A stretch of DNA of 6,724 bases from Rhodospirillaceae bacterium (GTDB lineage Bacteria; Pseudomonadota; Alphaproteobacteria; UBA8366): contig PBKG01000009.1 of NCBI GenBank assembly GCA_002722095.1, positions 20,464 to 27,187 of the forward strand. The letters run 5' to 3'. Below the pieces are notes generated by a model. That model had not been told where the DNA came from, searched no databases, and was given only the letters and a program-made list of their open reading frames with translations. This document shows positions 1 through 5,702 of this stretch, piece after piece; position 1 is the stretch's first letter, and each line of letters starts with the position of its first letter. Made by a program: the position numbers and the translations under genes.

Positions 1-93
1 CGCCGCTTCCGCTTGGGCTGTGCTGGTAAGCGCGTTGAAAAGCGTCGACTTGCCCACATTCGGCAAACCCACAATGCCGCAATTGAATCCCAT
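1..93 (-). CDS. ychF: Ribosome-associated ATPase YchF (Obg family), N-terminal fragment
   Basis: Only the first 31 codons are present; the gene continues past the left edge. The visible protein begins [20 protein letters not shown], with the P-loop G9-LPNV-G14-K15-S16-T17 that is nearly diagnostic of YchF/OLA1. Members of this family bind the ribosome and, unusually for the GTPase superfamily, prefer ATP; their exact role (translation and stress response) is still debated. The ATG at 93-91 lies one base after the pth stop codon (TGA-C-ATG), so the two are very likely cotranscribed and translationally coupled. The pth-ychF pair is common in proteobacteria, which supports the call. The G4/G5 specificity motifs and the TGS domain lie outside the window and cannot be checked. 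Identity is confident; integrity of the gene is unknown. Confidence 0.93.
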   Translation of the reverse strand, partial: MGFNCGIVGLPNVGKSTLFNALTSTAQAEAA

Positions 94-94
94 G

Positions 95-718
95 TCAGCT
101 CTCTTCGTCGCGGTTCTGATTTGCGGGTGCGGGCTTCGGATTATGTTCCGGCGGATTGAGCGTGAGCGCGACCTTACTCATAAAGGCACCTTCGTCACCG
201 GCGACCAAGAGTGGCGCCGCCTCGCCGATCGCTTCGACCATCTGTGTTGCATCTTCCCGTTCGGCTTTAGAAAAATCGCTTAGCACATGGCCGTGCACCC
301 GGTCTTTATCACCAGGATGGCCGATCCCAATTCTTACCCGACCAAAATCGGGGCCGATGTGCTGATTTATGCTTCTAAGTCCGTTATGTCCCGCTAGACC
401 GCCGCCGGTCCGAACCCGAAGCTTGCCGAATGCAAGGTCCAGTTCATCGTGGAAGACGATTACATCAGCCGGGGTCAGCTTATAAAAGCGCATAGCTTCA
501 CCGACCGATTGGCCGGAATCGTTCATGAACGTGGTCGGTTTCAACACCAGGGCCTTGTTTCCGTCGATGGATCCGTCGGCGATCAGACCCTGAAATTTTG
601 CTTTATGGGCAGTAAAGGAATGGCGGCGGACAATCTCGTCCACCGCCATGAAGCCGATATTGTGCCGGTTCTGTTCGTATTTGGGGCCGGGATTTCCAAG
701 CCCCACGAGCAACAGCAT
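95..718 (-). CDS. pth: Peptidyl-tRNA hydrolase
   Basis: A 207-residue bacterial Pth, which hydrolyses the ester bond of peptidyl-tRNAs released from stalled ribosomes and so recycles tRNA in the cytoplasm. The start [22 protein letters not shown] carries Asn9 and the catalytic His19 (E. coli N10, H20). FMNDSG at 64-69 carries Asn66 (E. coli N68). HDELDL at 90-95 carries Asp91 (E. coli D93). [13 protein letters not shown] at 105-117 carries His111 and Asn112. All key residues are present. The length slightly exceeds the 194 residues of E. coli Pth because of a Pro/Ala/Asn-rich polar tail from about residue 189, which is probably disordered. The ATG at 718-716 is preceded by GGAG with a 6-nt spacer. 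It sits 21 nt after the rplY stop and 1 nt before ychF, consistent with one transcript. Confidence 0.97.
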   Translation of the reverse strand: MLLLVGLGNPGPKYEQNRHNIGFMAVDEIVRRHSFTAHKAKFQGLIADGSIDGNKALVLKPTTFMNDSGQSVGEAMRFYKLTPADVIVFHDELDLAFGKLRVRTGGGLAGHNGLRSINQHIGPDFGRVRIGIGHPGDKDRVHGHVLSDFSKAEREDATQMVEAIGEAAPLLVAGDEGAFMSKVALTLNPPEHNPKPAPANQNRDEES

Positions 719-739
719 TGAGCGCTCCGCCTTCCTCGG

Positions 740-1444
740 CTAGTCGTCGGATTTTTCTTCGGCGCCTTCGGCGTCTTCGGCACCCTCTTCGCCGCCTTCG
801 CCTTCGACACCCTCTTCGCCTTCTTCACCCTCTTCGCCTTCTTCGCCTTCTTCGTCTTCTTCTTCCTCTTCCTCGACGATCGTCGGAGCAGCAACCGAGG
901 CGATGGTAAAGTCGCGATCGGTAATGGTCAGTTCGACACCATCGGGCAAAGTCAGGCTCGACGAATGCAAACCGTCACCAATATCGAGACCGGTCAGATC
1001 GAGATCAAAGCCCGTCGGGATATTCTCTGCGGAACAAATGACTTCGATGGCATACCGCACCACGTTCAACACGCCGCCTCGCTTGATACCCGGGCTTTCT
1101 TCCTCGTTCAGGAAGTTGACGGGCACTTCCACCGTCACCTTTGTGTCCGCAGTGACACGCAGAAAATCAAGATGTTGCGGCAAATCGTTGATCGGGTGGA
1201 CCTGCATGTCGCGCGGCAAAACCCGTTCAGTCGACCCGTCCAAATCTATCTCGTAGATGGTCGAGAAAAAGCCGCCCTCTTCGACGCCTTTGATGACCTC
1301 ACGAGGGTCGAGCGAAATTGTAATCGGGTCTTTTTTGCCGCCATATATGACAGCAGGTACGCGTCCGGCACGACGCGTCGCCCGGGCGGCCCCCTTACCG
1401 GCCCGTTCGCGCAATTCCGCGCTAATTGTGTTGGCACTAGCCAT
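740..1444 (-). CDS. rplY: Ribosomal protein bL25, long CTC form, with acidic tail
   Basis: A 234-residue bL25 of the two-domain CTC (general stress protein) type; bL25 binds 5S rRNA in the central protuberance of the 50S subunit. Residues 5 to about 95 form the 5S-binding L25 domain, including LRERAGKGAARATRRAGRVP (11-30), AVIYGG (31-36), LPRDMQVHPI (76-85) and HLDFLRV (91-97). Residues 100 to about 188 form the C-terminal beta domain, including VPVNF, SPGIKRGGVLNVV and the IGDGLHSSSLTLPDGV stretch. From residue 191 to the end is a tail of almost only Glu, Asp and Gly: 28 of 44 residues are acidic, including five consecutive EEG units. Many CTC-type L25 proteins end in acidic or Ala/Glu-rich tails, but this one is strongly repetitive. 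The ATG at 1444-1442 has an excellent GAGGAG Shine-Dalgarno about 8 nt upstream. It lies 121 nt after prs and 21 nt before pth. Confidence 0.96.
   Translation of the reverse strand: MASANTISAELRERAGKGAARATRRAGRVPAVIYGGKKDPITISLDPREVIKGVEEGGFFSTIYEIDLDGSTERVLPRDMQVHPINDLPQHLDFLRVTADTKVTVEVPVNFLNEEESPGIKRGGVLNVVRYAIEVICSAENIPTGFDLDLTGLDIGDGLHSSSLTLPDGVELTITDRDFTIASVAAPTIVEEEEEEDEEGEEGEEGEEGEEGVEGEGGEEGAEDAEGAEEKSDD
743..874 (-). repeat. Low-complexity Glu/Gly repeat region encoding the bL25 tail
   Basis: Codons 191-234 of rplY are a purine-rich run of GAA, GAG and GGC/GGT triplets. A 9-bp unit (GAA GAR GGY) occurs five times in a row at 853-809, and degenerate copies follow. Such DNA is prone to slippage, so tail length may vary between strains. 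The bias also creates spurious open frames here: a Lys/Arg-rich frame on the same strand and an Arg/Leu-rich frame on the opposite strand. Confidence 0.85.
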
Positions 1445-1565
1445 ATCGAAGTCTCCTCGAATGATTTTCTACCGGCATCTCCTCCAAGGGTGATGAAAGC
1501 CGGCGCGGCCCGTGTTTTAGCGGCTCACGGGCCCGAAATACAACGTTTTTTTCGCGAATTCCGCG
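1445..1565. other. prs-rplY intergenic region
   Basis: This 121-nt gap separates the prs stop from the rplY start. It holds a seven-base T run on the plus strand (1546-1552), a perfect 8-bp GC-rich hairpin (1507-1533), and two purine-rich ribosome-binding-like stretches on the minus strand (GGAGGAG near 1479-1485 and GAGGAG about 8 nt before the rplY ATG). I find no convincing -35/-10 pair. The best pairing, TTGTAT and TAAAAC with an 18-nt spacer, is weak and overlaps the hairpin. Confidence 0.5.
1507..1533 (-). other. GC-rich hairpin between prs and rplY (possible terminator or attenuator)
   Basis: On the minus strand GGCCCGTG, an 11-nt loop (AGCCGCTAAAA) and CACGGGCC form a perfect 8-bp stem just downstream of the prs stop. 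No T run follows it in the direction of prs transcription, so it is not a canonical rho-independent terminator. It could cause partial termination, a pause, or protect the prs mRNA 3' end. On the plus strand a T run follows 12 nt after the stem, which is too far for a standard terminator. The structure is directly visible; its function is unknown. Confidence 0.45.
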
Positions 1566-2501
1566 CTAGTCGAAAAGCGAGGAAACCGATTGGGACTCGG
1601 CAATTCGTCGGATTGCCTCACCTAACAGCGGCGCAATCGAAAGTTGGCGGATATTTTGCGCGAGCCGCACCGCTTCGGTAGCCATGATACTGTCCGTGAT
1701 GACCATTTCCTCGAGCGGCGATGCACTGACGCGAGCGACTGCGCCACCGGACAACACGCCATGGGTAACGTAAGCACTGACCGACTTGGCCCCCGCGTCT
1801 TTCAACGCCACCGCGGCATTGCAGAGTGTGCCTGCGGAATCGACGATATCGTCGACCATGATGCAGCGTTTCCCTTCCACATCGCCGATGATGTTCATTA
1901 CTTCCGACACCCCGGCCCGTTCACGGCGTTTGTCGATGATTGCCAAATCCGCATCAACGCGGCGCGCGATGGCCCGGGCCCGTATCACGCCGCCCACATC
2001 CGGCGATACCACCGTAACGTCGCCGTTCTTCCTGAACTTTTCTTCTATGTCCTTACCGAACACCGGTGCCCCAAAGAGATTATCCGTCGGCACGTCGAAA
2101 AAGCCCTGAATCTGTCCGGCATGCAAATCAAGGGTCAGCACCCGGTGTGCGCCGGCTGTGGTGATCAAATTGGCGACCAGCTTCGCCGATATCGGCGTCC
2201 TCGAACCAGTCTTCCGATCCTGGCGGGCATAGCCGTAGTAAGGAATGACAGCGGTGATTCGGTTAGCGGACGCGCGATGCAACGCATCAAGGCAGACCAG
2301 CAACTCCATTAAATTGTCGTTAGCGGGATAGCTGGTCGACTGGATGACATAGACATCCTCGCCACGCACATTCTCCAAAATTTCGACGAATACCTCCATG
2401 TCCGAAAATCGGCGCACATCGGCTTGCGTTAGCGGCACATTAAGATAGGCGGAGATGGCTTCAGCGAGCGGACGATTGCTGTTGCAGCTTAGAATTTTCA
2501 T
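1566..2501 (-). CDS. prs: Ribose-phosphate pyrophosphokinase (PRPP synthetase)
   Basis: A full-length 311-residue class I PRPP synthetase. It transfers pyrophosphate from ATP to ribose 5-phosphate, giving PRPP for purine, pyrimidine, histidine, tryptophan and NAD synthesis in the cytoplasm. Visible family motifs are [12 protein letters not shown] (30-41, equivalent to the FxDGE ATP-binding element), [15 protein letters not shown] (54-68), [10 protein letters not shown] (88-97), [12 protein letters not shown] (125-136, with catalytic-region His127), the flexible-loop KRRER (191-195), and the PRPP-binding loop [10 protein letters not shown] (216-225). The sequence is typical of alphaproteobacteria. 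The ATG at 2501-2499 follows GGAG with an 8-nt spacer; another ATG 4 nt upstream is out of frame. A sigma70-like promoter about 110 nt upstream suggests prs heads its own transcript, with rplY, pth and ychF downstream. Confidence 0.98.
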   Translation of the reverse strand: MKILSCNSNRPLAEAISAYLNVPLTQADVRRFSDMEVFVEILENVRGEDVYVIQSTSYPANDNLMELLVCLDALHRASANRITAVIPYYGYARQDRKTGSRTPISAKLVANLITTAGAHRVLTLDLHAGQIQGFFDVPTDNLFGAPVFGKDIEEKFRKNGDVTVVSPDVGGVIRARAIARRVDADLAIIDKRRERAGVSEVMNIIGDVEGKRCIMVDDIVDSAGTLCNAAVALKDAGAKSVSAYVTHGVLSGGAVARVSASPLEEMVITDSIMATEAVRLAQNIRQLSIAPLLGEAIRRIAESQSVSSLFD

Positions 2502-2662
2502 TCATTACGCTCCGCCGACGATCGATCCAAAGAGAAATTACGAATCCGAATCAAGTCCCAAGTCCAGATCGTTGCCGGCACACACCGTCACAAAAAGATA
2601 AGCCCACTATCGCGCGCTCTATAACAAGCCGCACCTTATCTGTAAACGCCAATAGCGCAGGA
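2502..2662. other. Intergenic region and prs 5' leader
   Basis: This 161-nt gap lies between the lipoprotein stop and the prs start. Near its upstream end, in the direction of transcription, is a sigma70-like promoter. The remaining ~110 nt would be the prs 5' untranslated leader, which contains a short pair of tandem duplications (2541-2565) and a GGAG ribosome-binding site before the ATG. I see no clear intrinsic terminator for the lipoprotein gene and no recognisable riboswitch. Confidence 0.6.
2618..2646 (-). promoter_or_regulatory. Putative sigma70-type promoter for prs
   Basis: On the minus strand, TTTACA at 2646-2641 matches five of six bases of the -35 consensus TTGACA. TATAGA at 2623-2618 matches four of six bases of the -10 consensus. 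The spacer is exactly 17 nt, the optimum. Transcription would start near 2611 and give a leader of about 110 nt to the prs ATG. It is in the right place, in the only sizeable gap upstream of prs. No operator or activator site is evident. Confidence 0.55.
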
Positions 2663-3790
2663 TCAGGGAAGGTCGATCCGGGTCTGCTCCAGCGCGTCCA
2701 AAAGCCGCTCGGGACGGGACTTTCCGGCTTTTTTGCGGGGAGCAAAAATCTGCGTGTTTTCTAGCCGATCCAAAAGCGTTTTGGCTGGGTCTGGTCGCGA
2801 CTCGCCAACCGACTCGACCGGAGTCGGAGCGCGGGTCGAACCCGATACTGGCGTGGAGGGAGTATTCGTTTTTAGGTCGGGCTGGGATGTCGCCGGTAGC
2901 GATGCCAAGGTTGCGCCAATACTGTCTCGCATAGCCACCGCTATGTCATAGGCAAGCGAACCCCATGGTTGCGACAAACGACCTTTGGGTACCCGGTTGG
3001 TCTGACGCATCTGCCGGACCAACTGACCTTGCCTGTCACGAAAACCCCAAACGATGCGGACCTGATCGGCTTTTTCGGTGGCCGGTTTTACAGATATCTT
3101 CGCACTCAAAACCATATCCGCCTCGGCAGGCTCGAATGCGATGCGCATACCCGACTTTCGTAAAATAGTGCGCAAAGCGATCGGTAGTACCCGAGCACCA
3201 TCACCGGGGGCGCCGGTGATTTTATCGATGGCGACGATAGACGGGAGCAGTGTCGGAGCTTGGTGATGCTTATTGGCAGGTAAAAGCTTGGCGATCCGCG
3301 GCACAGACTGCGTAGCAAACCGGACGACCATCGGCTTCAGCGTCTTCTCCGCTTTTTCCGAAGTCGGCCAGCCCGCTTGAGGCACCCGGTGAAGTGTGGT
3401 CAACCGACCAATCTGCTGACCATGCCGGTTCGCAAGTTTCCAATCGATCCAGAGCCGTCGCCATCGGCGGTTTGTTTCGCCAACCTTTGCCGTGCCGGTC
3501 AATATATGCCCGTAGCGATGGCCGGCATTGCTGCTTGCGGGAATGTCAATCCGATGAAATTGCTCGACCATTGCCCGCGTCAGCGCAATTGCTGCAACCG
3601 GCGGCACGCCCTCGACAGGCCTGACTGCGACGCCAGAGAGATTATCGAGCTGCCGAAAGGCATCGCTGAGCGCTTGCGGTTGTTGCTTGAACGGACGCGG
3701 TAACGGCCCGCACGCACCGAGCGCAACGCCAATCGCGAGAATTAGAAGCAGGACTGGTTTAAAGCAAGACACAACACACCACTGTACCAA
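2663..3790 (-). CDS. Putative lipoprotein with duplicated domain and C-terminal 15-residue repeats, function unknown
   Basis: I do not recognise this family. The N-terminus is a lipoprotein signal: a short region with one Lys, a hydrophobic core (VLLLILAIGVALGA) and Cys27 in an L-G-A-C lipobox, so the mature protein should be anchored to a membrane after Lgt processing. Residues ~52-170 and ~183-298 look like two copies of one domain. Both have a hydrophobic strand (HILTGTAKV / MVLSAKISV), an I-x-W strand, an N/D-R-x-G-Q turn and an R-V-P motif. A Pro/Ser/Thr-rich linker (~299-335) leads to two copies of a K/E-x-LLD-x-LE-x-T-x-I-x-x-P motif (337-351 and 361-375). The start is uncertain. The frame opens just after a TGA with TTG at 3790-3788; GTG at 3772-3770 gives a neater 20-residue signal peptide. 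Neither has a good Shine-Dalgarno. It lies 40 nt after pgeF, in the same unit as lgt. Its genomic position may be conserved in relatives. Confidence 0.85.
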   Translation of the reverse strand: MVQWCVVSCFKPVLLLILAIGVALGACGPLPRPFKQQPQALSDAFRQLDNLSGVAVRPVEGVPPVAAIALTRAMVEQFHRIDIPASSNAGHRYGHILTGTAKVGETNRRWRRLWIDWKLANRHGQQIGRLTTLHRVPQAGWPTSEKAEKTLKPMVVRFATQSVPRIAKLLPANKHHQAPTLLPSIVAIDKITGAPGDGARVLPIALRTILRKSGMRIAFEPAEADMVLSAKISVKPATEKADQVRIVWGFRDRQGQLVRQMRQTNRVPKGRLSQPWGSLAYDIAVAMRDSIGATLASLPATSQPDLKTNTPSTPVSGSTRAPTPVESVGESRPDPAKTLLDRLENTQIFAPRKKAGKSRPERLLDALEQTRIDLP

Positions 3791-3830
3791 TCAGGCAAAG
3801 AACCAGGAGTTGGAGAAAATATGGCATCGT

Positions 3831-4613
3831 TTACGCTTCGATCACAATCGCCGATAACAGCCGGCCATAATCCGTCTCGCCTTTCAAGCAACCACGCCGG
3901 TAGCTGAAAAATTGCTCTTCATCGGCGCACGTGTCATGTCCTATCCAGCGGACCTGCGCTATCCCTTGCGCTGCCAACAGCTTAGCTAAGTACCCTGGCA
4001 AGTCGAAATAAAAATGCCCTTCACGCGAAGAGGCACGGAAAAACAATCGATTTTTGGGATCCTGTTGCAAAAACGGCTCGGGAAACTCGTCACCCACCTC
4101 ATAGGAATCGGGACCGATCGTCGGCCCGATAACAGCAATAGTCGATCGCCTATGCGCGCCCATGGCGATCATTCCCTCCAATGTCGCTTCCGTAACACCG
4201 GATAACGCACCGCGCCAACCCGCATGCGCAGCACCGATTACTCTGCTTTTCGGATCGCAAAACAGAATTGGCGCGCAATCGGCGCTCAAAATGCCGAGCG
4301 CGATACCGGCCCGATCGGTAATCATCGCATCTGCTTCTGGCGCCGCTTCGCGATCCCAGCCCTCGCGCACGTTTATCACAGTGTTTCCGTGGACCTGATA
4401 GACACTGTTCAGAGCCGAAGCCCCAAGATATTCGGTGGCCCGGCGCCGATTCTCCGCCACATTTTCGGTGTCATCGTCAGAGCCATGCCCCACGTTAAAC
4501 GATGTATAAATTCCTTCGCTGACACCGCCTTGCCGCGTGAAAAACCCGTGTCGGATACCATCGACGGCACCGATCTCTGAATCGGTCAGGACCGGCAAAG
4601 TTACGTCACTCAT
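3831..4613 (-). CDS. pgeF: Purine nucleoside phosphorylase PgeF (YfiH / laccase-domain family)
   Basis: A complete 260-residue YfiH/LACC1 family protein, long annotated as multicopper polyphenol oxidase. Family members have been shown to phosphorolyse purine nucleosides and deaminate adenosine, and E. coli YfiH is reported to correct peptidoglycan errors. The metal-site residues are visible: His75 in YQVHGN, Cys113 in LSADCAPILF and His130 in GAAHAGWRG. Other family markers are GFFTRQGGVS (23-32), SFNVGHGSDD (38-47), IGPTIGPDSYEV (162-173) and FFSYRR (235-240). Length matches the family. The ATG at 4613-4611 lies 15 nt after the midA stop, with only a weak GATGGG-like ribosome-binding stretch, suggesting coupling to upstream translation. 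In vivo, either the nucleoside or the cell-wall role could apply; sequence alone does not decide. Confidence 0.95.
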   Translation of the reverse strand: MSDVTLPVLTDSEIGAVDGIRHGFFTRQGGVSEGIYTSFNVGHGSDDDTENVAENRRRATEYLGASALNSVYQVHGNTVINVREGWDREAAPEADAMITDRAGIALGILSADCAPILFCDPKSRVIGAAHAGWRGALSGVTEATLEGMIAMGAHRRSTIAVIGPTIGPDSYEVGDEFPEPFLQQDPKNRLFFRASSREGHFYFDLPGYLAKLLAAQGIAQVRWIGHDTCADEEQFFSYRRGCLKGETDYGRLLSAIVIEA

Positions 4614-4628
4614 GGAATAAACCCATCT

Positions 4629-5702
4629 CTAAAACGCCGGCGGGACTGGCCCGCCACCAGCGGTGATTGCCAAGGCCTTAAACAAGGTGCCCATTTCATT
4701 CTCGGCAATCAAGCGATGACAGGCATTTTCGATCGCAGCCTGCTGCCCAGGTGTCGCGGAAGCGGAAAGACGGGCGGCTCGCGCTTCCAAACCGAGAGCA
4801 AGAAGAAAGTCCCTTTGTGTGATCGGCCCCCAACATTCAGCACCGCGCGTGACCGCCCGTTTCAATGCGCCAAAGTCCAGATGAGCGGTGATATCGGCAC
4901 TACCGGGCGCTTCGAGAAAATTATGCGGCTCGTGCCCCTGCACGCTCTGCAAGGTGGGCACCGGATGCGTCGCTTCTTCGCCATAGTCGACAATAAGCGC
5001 CGCCCCGCCATGGGCGCAGATGTCGGCACTGATCGTTTCAATTATGGAAAAGGCGGCGGGACACAATTCTGTAACGTCGCCTATGTCTGCATTCTCCGTC
5101 ACCTGGCCTGCGATCAGTCGAGCCCGCGGCGAGGGGTCGGGACTTACGACGAGCGCGAATTCGTCGTTTGCGACCCCCACCAAATGCTCGCACCAACCGC
5201 GCTCGGTATACCGGAACTGGTGTATCGGCAACGCGTCGAAAAACTCGTTCGCGACCACCAGAGCCGGCATTTCGGGGAGTGTGGCCACGCTATCGTGCCA
5301 TGCCACCTTAAACTCAGCCAAAGTCTGCTCTTGTATTCGACGCAAGGCAGGGCTCGCCTCGACAAGATGAATTTCGGCTGCTTCGAGAAACTCCGGTAGC
5401 ACCGCGGCCGCCCTGAGGGCATCCGCCATTAAGGTGCCACGGCCGGGTCCAAGTTCGACCCATGCGATTTTCGATGGCGCACCGCCCGCGCGCCACATTT
5501 CAGCACACCATAGCCCGATCAACTCGCCGAATACCTGGCTGATCTCCGGTGCTGTCGTAAAATCGCCTTCGGCACCGAGCGGATCGGCTTTGGCGTAGTA
5601 GCCATGTTCCGGGTGCATCAGAGCCTCGGCCATAAAAGCAGCAATGGAAATCGGTCCTTCGGCTGCGATCCGCCGCTTTAGGCTATCGGCTAAAGCGTTC
5701 AA
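4629..5702 (-). CDS. SAM-dependent methyltransferase, MidA/NDUFAF7 family
   Basis: A 357-residue class I methyltransferase. The mitochondrial homologue NDUFAF7/MidA dimethylates an arginine of the complex I subunit NDUFS2; action on bacterial NuoD is an inference. Motifs in order: HPEHGYYAKADPLG (30-43), GDFTTAPEISQVFGELIGLW (46-65), the SAM-binding VELGPGRGTLMADALR (82-97), the strand-2 acid in LVEAS (113-117), NEFFDALPIHQF (152-163), IVDYGE (237-242), DITAHLDF (270-277) and TQRDFLLALG (295-304). I chose TTG at 5702-5700. It overlaps the lgt stop (TTGA), has GGAGAA 8 nt upstream, and gives a protein starting MNALADSLKRRI like its relatives. A start at ATG 5963 would give 444 residues, but the extra part reads through lgt in another frame and shows no family similarity. 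Confidence 0.93.
   Translation of the reverse strand: MNALADSLKRRIAAEGPISIAAFMAEALMHPEHGYYAKADPLGAEGDFTTAPEISQVFGELIGLWCAEMWRAGGAPSKIAWVELGPGRGTLMADALRAAAVLPEFLEAAEIHLVEASPALRRIQEQTLAEFKVAWHDSVATLPEMPALVVANEFFDALPIHQFRYTERGWCEHLVGVANDEFALVVSPDPSPRARLIAGQVTENADIGDVTELCPAAFSIIETISADICAHGGAALIVDYGEEATHPVPTLQSVQGHEPHNFLEAPGSADITAHLDFGALKRAVTRGAECWGPITQRDFLLALGLEARAARLSASATPGQQAAIENACHRLIAENEMGTLFKALAITAGGGPVPPAF

Noticed and set aside
583..894. Minus-strand 103-codon frame starting with a Lys/Arg-rich histone-like stretch
   Set aside because: The basic N-terminus is simply the GAA/GGC repeats of the rplY acidic tail read out of frame, continuing out of frame into pth.
1507..1552. Rho-independent terminator on the plus strand (hairpin followed by T run)
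   Set aside because: The T run begins 12 nt after the stem rather than directly behind it, and there is no plus-strand gene to terminate.
965..1681. 238-codon open frame on the plus strand opposite rplY and the prs end
   Set aside because: It is antisense to a certain bL25 gene, crosses the intergenic gap, and its translation shows no recognisable domain. Mirror frames of this size are expected from codon bias on the coding strand.
1644..2312. 222-codon plus-strand open frame opposite prs
   Set aside because: Fully antisense to an unmistakable PRPP synthetase; His/Arg-rich translation without motifs; no ribosome-binding evidence.
2551..2745. 64-codon minus-strand frame spanning the lipoprotein end and the prs leader
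   Set aside because: It overlaps the lipoprotein C-terminal repeats in another frame, covers the promoter region, and shows no domain or ribosome-binding site.
4716..5399. 227-codon plus-strand open frame opposite the MidA-like gene
   Set aside because: Antisense shadow of a conserved methyltransferase; composition is not protein-like.
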